Source: Flavobacteriales bacterium (GTDB lineage: Bacteria; Bacteroidota; Bacteroidia; Flavobacteriales_D; Sanyastnellaceae). Taken from it: a stretch of DNA of 64,000 nt. The stretch lies in NCBI GenBank assembly GCA_029238785.1, contig JAQWFN010000003.1:1-64000 (forward strand), given 5' to 3'. Under the pieces are notes generated by a model. The model did not search any database and was not told the DNA's origin. It worked only from the letters and a program-made list of their open reading frames with translations. The translations under genes were made by a program, and so were the position numbers. Below, one piece after another: positions 34,269 to 43,608 of this stretch (position 1 is the stretch's first letter; the number at the start of each line of letters is the position of its first letter).

Positions 34269-35207
34269 ATGAATCTAAACCAATTGAAATATGTTATGGC
34301 GGTGCATGAACACCGTCATTTTGGTAGGGCCGCTGAGCACTGTGATGTTACGCAGGCCACGCTTAGCGCAATGATCAAGAAGTTGGAAGAAGAGCTGGGG
34401 CTTGTTTTGTTTGACCGTGATAAGCAACCCACAGTAATTACAGAAGCTGGACTACAGGTGGTAAAAATTGCCAAAGACATGCTTGCCAAGCAACAAGAAC
34501 TGCTCGATTTGAGCAAAAACACGAGCACGAACTTAAAAGGAACATTCAAATTGGGCATTATTCCCACAGTGGCGAACGCTCTCCTTCCGCTGATTTTGCC
34601 TTCGCTGCTCGAACAGCACCCTGAACTTGAACTCACCATTGCGGAAATCACGACGGAAGAAATCATCCACCGACTAAAAGAAGACCGCATCGACCTTGGA
34701 ATATTGGCCACACCGCTTGAAGAAGAGGAATTGGAGGAAAACATTCTCTACTATGAAACCATGATGGTTTACGGAGTGAGTGATCCAAAGAAAAAATTCA
34801 TCGCCCCAAAAGATGTTCAGGATGAAAAAGTTTGGCTTTTAGAAGAAGGAAATTGTTTCAGAAACCAAAGCATGACCATTTGCGACATCCAAGAAAAGAG
34901 CAACTACCCCAACAAGCTTCACTTTGAAGGAAGCTCCTTTGATACCCTTCTCAATCTCAGTGATCATTTTGGGGGCATCACCCTGGTGCCCGAGCTCTAC
35001 TACAATTTAATGTCTGAAAGCAAGCAAGAGCGAACCCGAATGTTCAAAGCGCCCTATCCTGTTCGAGAGATTAGTGCAGTTTATTATCGGCCCTTTGCAA
35101 AAAAGAACAGCATTGACCTTTTGTCTGAACACATCAAAAAGCTCATTACGCCGCGATTAATAAGCACTACCCTACCTAAAAAGGACTTGTCTATCATTGG
35201 AATTTGA
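34269..35207 (+). CDS. oxyR: OxyR-type hydrogen peroxide sensor (LysR family)
   Basis: A 312-residue LysR regulator from the ATG at 34269 (MNLNQLKYVMAVHEHRHFG). N-terminal winged helix (about 1-60), then the effector domain. The diagnostic feature is the pair C196 and C205 in GNCFRNQSMTICD, matching the C-x8-C of E. coli OxyR C199 and C208, which form a disulfide on oxidation by peroxide. It is divergent from a peroxiredoxin/thioredoxin unit, the expected target. A candidate operator lies at 34229-34265. Confidence 0.93.
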   Translation: MNLNQLKYVMAVHEHRHFGRAAEHCDVTQATLSAMIKKLEEELGLVLFDRDKQPTVITEAGLQVVKIAKDMLAKQQELLDLSKNTSTNLKGTFKLGIIPTVANALLPLILPSLLEQHPELELTIAEITTEEIIHRLKEDRIDLGILATPLEEEELEENILYYETMMVYGVSDPKKKFIAPKDVQDEKVWLLEEGNCFRNQSMTICDIQEKSNYPNKLHFEGSSFDTLLNLSDHFGGITLVPELYYNLMSESKQERTRMFKAPYPVREISAVYYRPFAKKNSIDLLSEHIKKLITPRLISTTLPKKDLSIIGI

Positions 35208-35275
35208 GCCCCTTTTAATTTCGGAATAAATCTGTGAGAAATGGTTGGTACAATTTGTTCATCTTTGGATTCTGA

Positions 35276-35971
35276 ATGAAGACCAGCGAAACTGCCATAT
35301 TGTTTTTCAGCCGAAGCGTAGGCGCGGAAGCTAAAGCCAAGTTGTGGATTAAATCCAAGAAATCTGCGCTCATCAACCGCAGCATTTCTAGAACGCTCAT
35401 CAAGCACACCAAGTCTGTTCTTGACGGCAGCGGCTTGACGGTTTTTCATTTTGATGAGCACCAACAAATTGGTGATTCTTTTGGCGAACGCTTTGCCCAT
35501 GCCTTCCAAGCAATTTTTGACTTGGGTTACAGCAATGTAATCGCACTTGGTAACGACACGCCAAACTTGGAACACTTGTCTTGGAAAGCACTTCAAAACG
35601 AGCTCCAGAAAAACAAAACGATTCTTGGTCCGAACGAAAGAGGTGGCGCTTATCTCATTGGTCTAAACAAAGCCCTTTTCGATTTCAAAACCTTTTGTTC
35701 CTTGCCTTGGCAATGCGAACAGCTCTTTGAGACCCTTCAAGGCTATTTTGGAGCAGACATCCACGTGCTCAGCGAACAGATCGACCTCAACACCAAACAA
35801 GATTTATTGGCTGTACTCAGCCGTTTGAAGTCGGGTATTGGCTTGTTGCACACCTTGCGCTTGGCCCTAGGATTGGTGCTTCATCACGGTCAAAACACCC
35901 AAGACCTTTCGCTTTCATTGAGTCTTCCAAAAAGCGACCATCACCGTGGTCCGCCCATTGTTATTTGCTAA
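35276..35971 (+). CDS. DUF2064 glycosyltransferase-A-like protein
   Basis: A 231-residue protein of the DUF2064 family (GT-A fold; some homologues are annotated as arsenosugar glycosyltransferases). Recognisable: GDSFGERFAHAFQ, NVIALGNDTPNL and ILGPNERGGAYLIGL, and the PWQ near position 143. The C-terminal extension of about 45 residues (RLALGLVLHHGQNTQDLS...KSDHHRGPP) is His-rich and ends in Cys, and I do not know it from the family. It precedes the TonB/ABC/radical SAM operon by 80 bases and may belong to it. The reaction it catalyses here is unknown. Confidence 0.78.
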   Translation: MKTSETAILFFSRSVGAEAKAKLWIKSKKSALINRSISRTLIKHTKSVLDGSGLTVFHFDEHQQIGDSFGERFAHAFQAIFDLGYSNVIALGNDTPNLEHLSWKALQNELQKNKTILGPNERGGAYLIGLNKALFDFKTFCSLPWQCEQLFETLQGYFGADIHVLSEQIDLNTKQDLLAVLSRLKSGIGLLHTLRLALGLVLHHGQNTQDLSLSLSLPKSDHHRGPPIVIC

Positions 35972-36051
35972 GGCAAACCCTCGATTAATCCCAAATCAAC
36001 ATCAACTTACACTTCGGTCGGGCGCATGCTCTGGCCTTTAATTCATTTTAC

Positions 36052-39042
36052 ATGAAACGCATTCTTTTTGCATTTCTCGCGCTTATTGCTGCGAATTTTT
36101 TGAGCGCTCAGGCTTCTTTAGATATCGTCTTGCTCGACCAAAACAAAAAAGAAATTCCCTTCCAAGGAATTCAAGTGAGCAACACGGCCATTGGATACCA
36201 AAAGCAAGTTGCCACCAACGAAAACGGTAAAGTTCAGTTATACGGACTCTCCACTTCTGGTAAATACAGCATTGAAGTATTGGAGAGTGCATTTTATCAC
36301 CCCTTAACACAAGAGAACATTGTATTGATTTCTGGAAAAGCCACCTCTGTTACCCTCACTTTGACAGAAAAAACCCAGGCTTTGGATGTGGCCACTGTTT
36401 CGGGCGATAATTATGTGAGCATCAACGCTGTTAACGCTGAAGTTGCTTCGAGTTTAGACGCCAGAGAAATCAACACCCTTCCTGTTGAAGGGCGAGACAT
36501 CACCCGTGTTTTATACCGCTTGCCCAACATTACGCAAGCCACTGGTTTTTATCCTGAAGCCCCAAACATTGCCATCAACGGAGCAAATTCCTTGTATACC
36601 AATTATCAAATCGATGGTATGGACAACAACGAGAACTTTCTTGGTGGTCAGCGTTTTGCCATGCCCATTGGTTTCACCCAAAGCATCACAGCTTTAACCA
36701 ACAACTTCAGTGCAGAACACGGATTAAGCTCCAACGGCATCATCAACATCACCACAAAATCTGGAACCAACGAAACTGCGGGTGAAGTGTTTTACATGAC
36801 GCGCCCCGGTGCAGTTATTGATTCGCCCAGTGAATTTGCCTTGCGTGATTTGTCTGGAAACCAAGTGAAAGACGGTTTTCAGAGACACCAAGTTGGTTTT
36901 GGATTGGGAGGCGCAATCACCCAGAATAAAACATTTTACTACCTCAATGTAGAACACACCTTAGACATCAAAGACAACCTCCTGAACGTACCACAATTGG
37001 GCATTAACGAAACTGTTCAAGGGAGAAATACCTTCACATACTTGTCTGGAAAGCTCGATCACAACTGGGGAGAACGCTTTCAAACCTCATTGCGCGTGAA
37101 CACGGGTTTGAGCAATATTGAACGTCAAGGTGGTGGTTTAGAAGGTGGAGTGAACTTCCCTTCGGCGGGAAACACCCAAGCGCGAAATGCTATGAACATC
37201 GCCCTGAAAAATACGGTGCGAAGAACCAACTTCATTTACGAAGGAAATTTTCTTTACGGCCGCTTTCGCTGGAACTACGCCACGCCAGAAGATGAAGGGA
37301 GTCCGAACGTTACCGTACTCGACCCACAAGGCTTGACAATGGCGGTACTTGGTCATCCAGGCTATGTCTTTGACGTTACCGAAAACACCCAAGTGATTCA
37401 ACAAAAGCTCACTTTCTTGCGCGACAAGCACACCATTAAAGCTGGTGCACAATACAAGCGATCGAACTTTGCGCTATTTGGTGGAGGAAACCCCAACGGA
37501 AGTTATACCGTGCAATTGAATGAAGATCAACTTGCCGCTTTACAAACCAACAACCCGGGAATTGGCTTAGTGCCGCAAGATCTACCCGGAGACGTGAGCG
37601 TTTTGAATTATGGCGTAGAACTTCACCCAAACGCTTTTGAAGCCAATCAGAACATCTTCAGTATTTATATCGAAGACCAATGGGCCATTGCTCCGCGATT
37701 GAACGCGAATATTGGCTTGCGTTATGATTATGACGACTTGTCGAAGGGTGGAAACGACACCGGAGACCTCAACAACATTGCACCTCGTTTGAGCTTAAAT
37801 TATACCATCAACGAGCAAAGCAGTGTGCGCCTTGGCTATGGCATGTATTACGACAAAATCCTCTATGCTTTGTATAGCGATGCCTTGCAATTCAACTCCA
37901 ACAGCGAGGGCTACAAAGCGCAATTACAAGCTTTGATTGACCAAGGAGTTTTGCCTGAAGGAAGTAACATTGAGGCCCTCACCAACGAAGGAAACCTCAC
38001 GGCAAACGATCCAAATGCGGCCTACTTACAAGGTCCGCTTGCCGCCGATCTTCAAAATCAAAGAAATGAGGTGTTTCAAAACGAACTGCGCATCCTCAAC
38101 CCCAATGGTTATGACAACCCTTACAGCCATCAATTCATGGTGGGCTACCAGCGAAAAATAGATGAGGAATTATCCTTCTATGTTGATGTGATGCACAACC
38201 GTTCGTTCAACTTGTTCCGACTCCGCAACCTGAACGCACCTGCCGCTTATCAGATCGATCCAGACAATGTGGTGGTGCAATCTCAAGCAGATGCTGATGC
38301 GAGTAGACCCGTTCCCATCTTCACAGATGAGCAAGGAAACTATGCTTTGATCAATGGCGACACCTTGAGAAACGTTTCGAGAAATGTGGTGATGACCGAA
38401 AGCGAGGGGAGATCTAATTACTATGCTTTGAACTTCACCCTTCAGAAAGAGCGCGGCGACGATAACTATGCTTTCCGCTTTATGTACACCTTGTCTTACT
38501 TGGAAAACAACACCGAAGACATCAACTTCAGGGCCATGGACGGGAATGATTTCGAAGCAGAATGGGGTCCGTCTATTAACGACCGTACCCACCTCATCAA
38601 CAGCATCTTCACCTACTACCCAACGAAAAACTTAAGCCTTAATCTAAGCGCATTGTTGCAGAGCGGACAGCCCATCAACCGCATTCCTGATGCCGGCATT
38701 TACGGCACAACAGATTTGAACGGCGATGGTAGAGCTTTTGGTGATGCTTACGTTGGCAACAGCGACCGTTCTCCGGGTGAAGAGCGCAACAGCGATCGTT
38801 TACCTTGGTCGAACACCTTTGACTTGAGCATGTTCTACACCATTCCTTTCGGTGAGCAATCCAAAATGGAGATTGGTGCGTACGTATTCAACATCTTCAA
38901 TGCAGAGAACTTCAGTGGTTATTCGAACAACGCCACTCAGAGCAACCAAATTCAAGTTGGTCCAGCAAGCTCGGGTGTTTTTGTACAACGAAATGCAGCT
39001 CCTCCTCGTCAATTTCAATTCTCTGCCAGATTTTTGTTTTAA
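36052..39042 (+). CDS. TonB-dependent outer-membrane receptor
   Basis: A 996-residue receptor. Signal peptide (ends near residue 20, LSAQ), an N-terminal carboxypeptidase-like regulatory domain (about 21-110), a plug (about 120-270, with LPVEGRDITRVLYRLPN and IAINGANSLYTNYQIDGMDN) and a 22-strand-type barrel ending in the aromatic residues FSARFLF. It resembles Oar-like receptors rather than SusC. No SusD is nearby. Two bases separate it from the solute-binding lipoprotein gene, so it probably imports the substrate of that ABC transporter across the outer membrane. Confidence 0.9.
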   Translation: MKRILFAFLALIAANFLSAQASLDIVLLDQNKKEIPFQGIQVSNTAIGYQKQVATNENGKVQLYGLSTSGKYSIEVLESAFYHPLTQENIVLISGKATSVTLTLTEKTQALDVATVSGDNYVSINAVNAEVASSLDAREINTLPVEGRDITRVLYRLPNITQATGFYPEAPNIAINGANSLYTNYQIDGMDNNENFLGGQRFAMPIGFTQSITALTNNFSAEHGLSSNGIINITTKSGTNETAGEVFYMTRPGAVIDSPSEFALRDLSGNQVKDGFQRHQVGFGLGGAITQNKTFYYLNVEHTLDIKDNLLNVPQLGINETVQGRNTFTYLSGKLDHNWGERFQTSLRVNTGLSNIERQGGGLEGGVNFPSAGNTQARNAMNIALKNTVRRTNFIYEGNFLYGRFRWNYATPEDEGSPNVTVLDPQGLTMAVLGHPGYVFDVTENTQVIQQKLTFLRDKHTIKAGAQYKRSNFALFGGGNPNGSYTVQLNEDQLAALQTNNPGIGLVPQDLPGDVSVLNYGVELHPNAFEANQNIFSIYIEDQWAIAPRLNANIGLRYDYDDLSKGGNDTGDLNNIAPRLSLNYTINEQSSVRLGYGMYYDKILYALYSDALQFNSNSEGYKAQLQALIDQGVLPEGSNIEALTNEGNLTANDPNAAYLQGPLAADLQNQRNEVFQNELRILNPNGYDNPYSHQFMVGYQRKIDEELSFYVDVMHNRSFNLFRLRNLNAPAAYQIDPDNVVVQSQADADASRPVPIFTDEQGNYALINGDTLRNVSRNVVMTESEGRSNYYALNFTLQKERGDDNYAFRFMYTLSYLENNTEDINFRAMDGNDFEAEWGPSINDRTHLINSIFTYYPTKNLSLNLSALLQSGQPINRIPDAGIYGTTDLNGDGRAFGDAYVGNSDRSPGEERNSDRLPWSNTFDLSMFYTIPFGEQSKMEIGAYVFNIFNAENFSGYSNNATQSNQIQVGPASSGVFVQRNAAPPRQFQFSARFLF

Positions 39043-39044
39043 GC

Positions 39045-40259
39045 ATGAAAAAACTCCGCTATCTCATTTTACTTGTTCTTTTAAGCGCTTGCGGAACAAG
39101 TCCCGAAAGCGAACCTTCATCTGATGCTGCTTCCATGACTTGGGAAGAGCAGCTGGAGGCAGCGCGTGGCCAAGAAATCACCTTGATGATGTGGCCTGGT
39201 GATCCGCTCATCAACGCTTACATGAAAAGCTACGTGAAGCCAGAAGTGAAACAGCGTTTCGACATTGACTTGAACATTGTTCCAGGGCAAGGCAATCAAA
39301 TTGTGAGCAGCTTGATGACCGAGCTAGAAGCTGGAAAGGAAAGCAGTGAGGTGGACATGGTTTGGATCAATGGGGAAACCTTTTACCAGCTCCGCCAGAT
39401 CAAGGCTTTGCACGGTCCGTTTGCCAAATCGCTGCCCAACGCTGAATTTATCAATTGGGAGAGCGCATTTATCGGGACCGATTTTCAGCAGCCTGTCAAT
39501 GGTTTTGAGTGTCCGTGGGGCAACGTTCAAATGACCCTAATTTACGACAGCCTGAAGGTGAGCACTCCGCCCATGACTTTGGATGAACTTGGACTTTGGG
39601 TGAAGGCCAATCCGGGTAAATTCACCTTGGGGAACAACTTCACCGGTATGACCCTTTTGAAGGCATGGTTGATTGATTTTGCTGGAGGAGGAAAGTCATT
39701 AAACGGAGATTTTGACGAAGCCAAATACCTCGAAGCCAGCACAAAGCTCTGGGAGTTCATCAATACCCATAAGGCCTATTTTTGGAATGAAGGGAAAAGT
39801 TTTCCAAAAGACTTGGCCGAGCAGCACCGCTTGTTTGCCAATGGAGAATTGGCCTTCACCATGAGCAATAACGACAGTGAGGTGGACAACAAGATTGCTC
39901 AAGGACTTTTCCCAGAGAGCGCTCGTGCCTATGTTCCCGATTACGGCAGCATTCAAAACTCGCACTACATGGGCATTACATCGCTCAGTGAAAACAAGAA
40001 GGCTGTTGAGGTGGTGATCAACTTTCTGATTTCACCGGAAGCGCAATTGAAAAAAATGGACCCTCGGGTTTGGGGAGACGGAACAGTTCTGGATGTGAAC
40101 AAACTCAGCGTGGAATGGCAGCAAAAGTTTCAAAATGTTCCCGGGCGAGTGCATGCTCCTGAGCGTTCAGAAATAGCAGCAAAAGCGCTGATGGAACCGG
40201 CCCCAGAATACATGATGCGTTTGTTTGAAGACTTCAGATTAAAGGTAATTGAAGGGTGA
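39045..40259 (+). CDS. YnjB-like solute-binding lipoprotein of an ABC importer
   Basis: A 404-residue lipoprotein with lipobox LLSAC (Cys16). The mature part has the features of COG4134/YnjB: EITLMMWPGDPLINAYM, DLNIVPGQGNQIVSSL, VDMVWINGETFYQLR, FTMSNNDSEVDNK and ISPEAQLKKMDP. YnjB belongs to the solute-binding fold that also includes thiamine- and iron-binding proteins; its ligand is unproven. The TGA overlaps the GTG start of the first permease by four bases. Confidence 0.88.
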   Translation: MKKLRYLILLVLLSACGTSPESEPSSDAASMTWEEQLEAARGQEITLMMWPGDPLINAYMKSYVKPEVKQRFDIDLNIVPGQGNQIVSSLMTELEAGKESSEVDMVWINGETFYQLRQIKALHGPFAKSLPNAEFINWESAFIGTDFQQPVNGFECPWGNVQMTLIYDSLKVSTPPMTLDELGLWVKANPGKFTLGNNFTGMTLLKAWLIDFAGGGKSLNGDFDEAKYLEASTKLWEFINTHKAYFWNEGKSFPKDLAEQHRLFANGELAFTMSNNDSEVDNKIAQGLFPESARAYVPDYGSIQNSHYMGITSLSENKKAVEVVINFLISPEAQLKKMDPRVWGDGTVLDVNKLSVEWQQKFQNVPGRVHAPERSEIAAKALMEPAPEYMMRLFEDFRLKVIEG

Positions 40260-41104
40260 TTCTTGGGCGAAAAAATATCGTTCTCACCGCATTTGTGCTC
40301 ATTTGTTTGCTCCCTTTGCTCATGGGCTTTGTCTATTCTTTGGGCTACAGCTTAGGAGTTTTTGGATTGATGAATGAGGGCTTTACACTCGACCATTGGC
40401 TGCGTTTGTTTGCGTCAAAAGATGCCTGGAGCAGCTTGATTTACACCTTCCTGCTCACCCTGGTTTCAATCACACTCGTGATTGTTTTCGCGGGGCTGCT
40501 TTCTCGCGCATTTGTGTCAAAGCCTGAGCGCTCTTTCACCCAAAAACTACTTTTACTACCGCTGCTTTTTGCACCTGTTGCCGCTGGTTTTGCGTGGTAC
40601 TACGTGCTTAGTCCCGCCGGAATCTTAAGCCGCATCAGTCATGCTTTAGGCCTCACAGAAGACATCACCTCCTTCCCCAGGATGGTGAATGACGACTGGA
40701 GCATCGGTATTTTGCTTGTTCATGTCTTTTTGGTCTTGCCCATTTTTACATTTCTGTTCACCGCTCAGGCCAAAAGCATGAACTTGTTGGAGATGAACAA
40801 GCTCGCTACAAGTTTAGGAAGCTCGCGCCTTCAGTGTTTCACTAAGCTTTGGTTGCCCGCTTTGGTGAAGCGCTTTAAATTGCTCATTGTGCTCTACGCC
40901 GTGTTCTTTATGGGGACGTATGAAGTGCCTTTGATTTTAGGACAGAGTTCGCCCCGTGTTTTGACCGTTTTTATTAGTGAAAAGCTCACCATGTTTAGCT
41001 TAGACGACATTCCTTTGGGTCATTGCATGGCGGTTTTTTACAGTGCCTGCATCTTTATTGTGCTCAGCTTTTTCCTTTATCGCCAAAAAAGCACCGCCTC
41101 ATGA
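40256..41104 (+). CDS. ABC importer permease (YnjC N-terminal half-like)
   Basis: A 282-residue inner-membrane permease with six predicted helices, starting at a GTG that overlaps the end of the lipoprotein gene. The cytoplasmic EAA-type loop is near MNLLEMNKLATSLGSSRLQC. In E. coli, YnjC is a single protein of about 500 residues containing two permease halves; here the first half is encoded by its own gene. Overlaps the second permease by four bases (ATGA). Confidence 0.88.
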   Translation: MILGRKNIVLTAFVLICLLPLLMGFVYSLGYSLGVFGLMNEGFTLDHWLRLFASKDAWSSLIYTFLLTLVSITLVIVFAGLLSRAFVSKPERSFTQKLLLLPLLFAPVAAGFAWYYVLSPAGILSRISHALGLTEDITSFPRMVNDDWSIGILLVHVFLVLPIFTFLFTAQAKSMNLLEMNKLATSLGSSRLQCFTKLWLPALVKRFKLLIVLYAVFFMGTYEVPLILGQSSPRVLTVFISEKLTMFSLDDIPLGHCMAVFYSACIFIVLSFFLYRQKSTAS

Positions 41105-41925
41105 TGAAACTAGGAAAAAGTACCCTCGCGCTCTTTGTGCTTTTGCCGCTCCTCTGCGTTATTTATCTCAGTGTGGTGAGCGCATGGACCTACCCGCTTT
41201 TGTTCGATGCTGAATTCAGCTTAAAGCATTACCTCGTGCTCTTTTCTGGTGAAAGTGAACTCGCTTGGAGCTTTGTTCAAAGTGTTCTCCTCAGCCTCGT
41301 GATGGCCACTTTAGGACTCCTATTCGGCTTTTTCGTTGCAAAAGAAATTGCCTTTTCAAAGTACGGATCTCGTCTTTTAAAACTGGCCTTTTACCCTTAT
41401 ATGATTGCACCCGTAGTTTTGGGTTCGATGCTGCAGTTTTATTTTGTTCGTTGGGGTTTGAGCGCCTCTTTTTTCGGGGTGATGCTGGCTCAGTCTTTAT
41501 TCATTCTGCCCTATGCCGTGCTGATCATGAGTAGTTTTTGGTCGGAAAACATCTTACAGCTTTTCAAACTTGGACAGAGTCTTGGTGGCGATGCTAAAAC
41601 CGTCAAGCGCACCTTGCTCTACCCTTTAGCCAAACCATGGATGCTCCTCACCTTTGCACAGTGCTTTTTGATCTCGTGGTTTGAATATGGTATAACTCAA
41701 GTGCTCGGCATTGGAAAAGTCAAAACCCTCAGCGTAATCAGCATGCAGTTCTTAAAAGAGGCCAATCCGCACCCCGCAGCAGTGGCCGCTGTGCTCATGA
41801 TTGTGCCCGTACTGCTTACTTTCATTATTTTGTACCGCTGGCAAAACAAAGCACAAGGAAATTGGTCGGCCATCGCCCCCATCAACAATAGTTTAAGCCA
41901 TCACCCTAAAAAAGTAGGCGCATGA
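41101..41925 (+). CDS. ABC importer permease (YnjC C-terminal half-like)
   Basis: A 274-residue permease with six predicted helices; the ATG at 41101 is in the overlap with the previous gene, and the frame upstream of it is only a shadow of that gene. EAA-type loop: ILQLFKLGQSLGGDAKTVKR. It would pair with the permease encoded upstream as a heterodimer. Overlaps the ATPase gene by four bases. Confidence 0.88.
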   Translation: MMKLGKSTLALFVLLPLLCVIYLSVVSAWTYPLLFDAEFSLKHYLVLFSGESELAWSFVQSVLLSLVMATLGLLFGFFVAKEIAFSKYGSRLLKLAFYPYMIAPVVLGSMLQFYFVRWGLSASFFGVMLAQSLFILPYAVLIMSSFWSENILQLFKLGQSLGGDAKTVKRTLLYPLAKPWMLLTFAQCFLISWFEYGITQVLGIGKVKTLSVISMQFLKEANPHPAAVAAVLMIVPVLLTFIILYRWQNKAQGNWSAIAPINNSLSHHPKKVGA

Positions 41926-42665
41926 TAGAGGTTCGTCAATGGCAAAAAAAATATGCTGAGCTTGAAGTGTTGAAATCGCTCAACTTCCAAATGGAGGAAG
42001 GCAAAACCCTGGCGGTTTTGGGTGAAAGCGGTTGCGGGAAAAGTACCCTGCTAAAAACCTTGGCCGGCTTTGACGTACCAGACGGTGGAAGTTTTTTATT
42101 CAATGGGCAAAATATCAATGCACTGCCCGTTCATCAGCGAGGCATCGTTTACATGAGCCAAGAAGCCCTTTTGTTTCCCCACCTCAATGTGTTTGATAAC
42201 TTGGCTTACGGACTAAATATCCGCAAGGTATCGAAAGCAACACAGCGAGAAAAAGTAATGGTGCTAGCTCAAGAGTTGGGCATTGAAGACCAGCTTGAAA
42301 AAATGCCTTCGGAATTGTCTGGCGGACAAAAACAGCGGGTAAATTTTGGAAGGGCTTTGATTACTCAACCCAGAATGTTGCTTTTAGACGAACCCTTTGC
42401 CAGTTTAGACAGCGGCACCCGAATGAAAATGCAAAAGCTCTTCATTGAAAGCGCCGAAAAATGGAAACTGAGCACAATTTTCGTCACCCACGACATCAAA
42501 GAAGCCTTGATTATGGGCTCGCTTTGGGGAACGATGAGCAATGGAAGCCTGGAGCTCTTTGAAAGTAAGCAGGCATTTATCGCAGCAGAACAATCTGGCG
42601 CAAAAGAAGAAATGGCCTTTTGGCAAACTATTCAAAGTGAAAATGGAAGAAAAGATGATGAATAA
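41922..42665 (+). CDS. ABC importer ATPase (YnjD-like)
   Basis: A 247-residue ATP-binding protein. Walker A GESGCGKST (near residue 34), Q-loop MSQEALLF, signature LSGGQKQR, Walker B LLLDEPFAS and the switch histidine THDIKEA. It resembles YnjD and energises the two preceding permeases. It overlaps the radical SAM gene by about 11 bases, so expression of the transporter and the enzyme is coupled. Confidence 0.93.
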   Translation: MIEVRQWQKKYAELEVLKSLNFQMEEGKTLAVLGESGCGKSTLLKTLAGFDVPDGGSFLFNGQNINALPVHQRGIVYMSQEALLFPHLNVFDNLAYGLNIRKVSKATQREKVMVLAQELGIEDQLEKMPSELSGGQKQRVNFGRALITQPRMLLLDEPFASLDSGTRMKMQKLFIESAEKWKLSTIFVTHDIKEALIMGSLWGTMSNGSLELFESKQAFIAAEQSGAKEEMAFWQTIQSENGRKDDE

Positions 42666-43584
42666 GTTTGATCATATCGAATCGGTGTATTGGGTGTTTA
42701 CCCAATTGTGTAACGATAAGTGCGACCACTGCTACAACCTCAGTGGTCCGCAAGGAAGCAGAATGAGCGAAGAGGAATGTTTGGCCATCATCGAAAACCT
42801 TCCCCGCAAAGTCGACCGCATTATTTTGAGTGGTGGTGAACCCATCGCTGAGAAGAAAAAACTCTATTTGATTTTAGACCATTTAAAAGAAAAATACGGC
42901 AGCGAAACACAAATCATGCTGCAAACCAACGGCGATTTGCTCACCGAAGAAATACTCGACATCCTCATTGAGAAAGGGGTTACTCGTTTTGACATTGCCA
43001 GTATTGATCGCTACCACAAAAAGGCCGGTGGCCGACTCATGGAATTGGCTGATTTGTTTGATTCGCGCGGTGTGAATGGTGATGAAAAAGACCCTTTGGT
43101 GAAGAAAGACAACTACCTTCATGCTTATCCTTTGAGTTGGGGATATTGGGGGGCGAGTGAAGAGATATGGCTCGGTGGAAACTGGCCTAGAGGAAGGGCT
43201 TTTCAGAAGAACATCTGGCTCAAAAACCCCGATCATAATTTTTGCTCCATCCTCTCGGGTGGGATTGGTTTTTTGAGTGGTGGCGACGAAATTCCACAAG
43301 AGATCTCCATTCAGCTTTGGAAAATCAACCCTTGTTGCCCGGGCACCAAAGAAGCCCTTGGCGATGCGCGTAGCGAAAAGGTAGCCGAGGTGCTCGCGCG
43401 CTTGGCCGGCAATCCCGTTTTCGAAAAAATCAACTTGGGCGATCCCATCAGCATGGGGGAAAGCATTGGGGTGAGCACAGAACACGCCAAAAAACGCTGT
43501 GGTGAATTGAAAAGCGTGTGCCTCTGGTGCGATGAATTTTTCGACAAGCATTTCGACATCAAAACACTTGCTGCCAAACAATAA
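42655..43584 (+). CDS. Radical SAM protein with extra cysteine motifs
   Basis: About 309 residues from the ATG at 42655 (an ATG at 42643 is also possible). The iron-sulfur motif C19-x3-C23-x2-C26 (CNDKCDHCYN) and the SAM-binding GGEP (60-63) are standard. Six further cysteines in the C-terminal half (FCSILS, NPCCPG, KRCGELKSVCLWCDEFF) could hold an auxiliary iron-sulfur cluster, as in SPASM/twitch proteins. The conserved-looking SIDRYHKKAGG and GGNWPRGRA segments are unusual. Substrate unknown; the gene overlaps the ABC ATPase gene. Confidence 0.85.
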   Translation: MMNKFDHIESVYWVFTQLCNDKCDHCYNLSGPQGSRMSEEECLAIIENLPRKVDRIILSGGEPIAEKKKLYLILDHLKEKYGSETQIMLQTNGDLLTEEILDILIEKGVTRFDIASIDRYHKKAGGRLMELADLFDSRGVNGDEKDPLVKKDNYLHAYPLSWGYWGASEEIWLGGNWPRGRAFQKNIWLKNPDHNFCSILSGGIGFLSGGDEIPQEISIQLWKINPCCPGTKEALGDARSEKVAEVLARLAGNPVFEKINLGDPISMGESIGVSTEHAKKRCGELKSVCLWCDEFFDKHFDIKTLAAKQ

Positions 43585-43608
43585 GCCATCACCCCATCAC
43601 CCAAAAAA

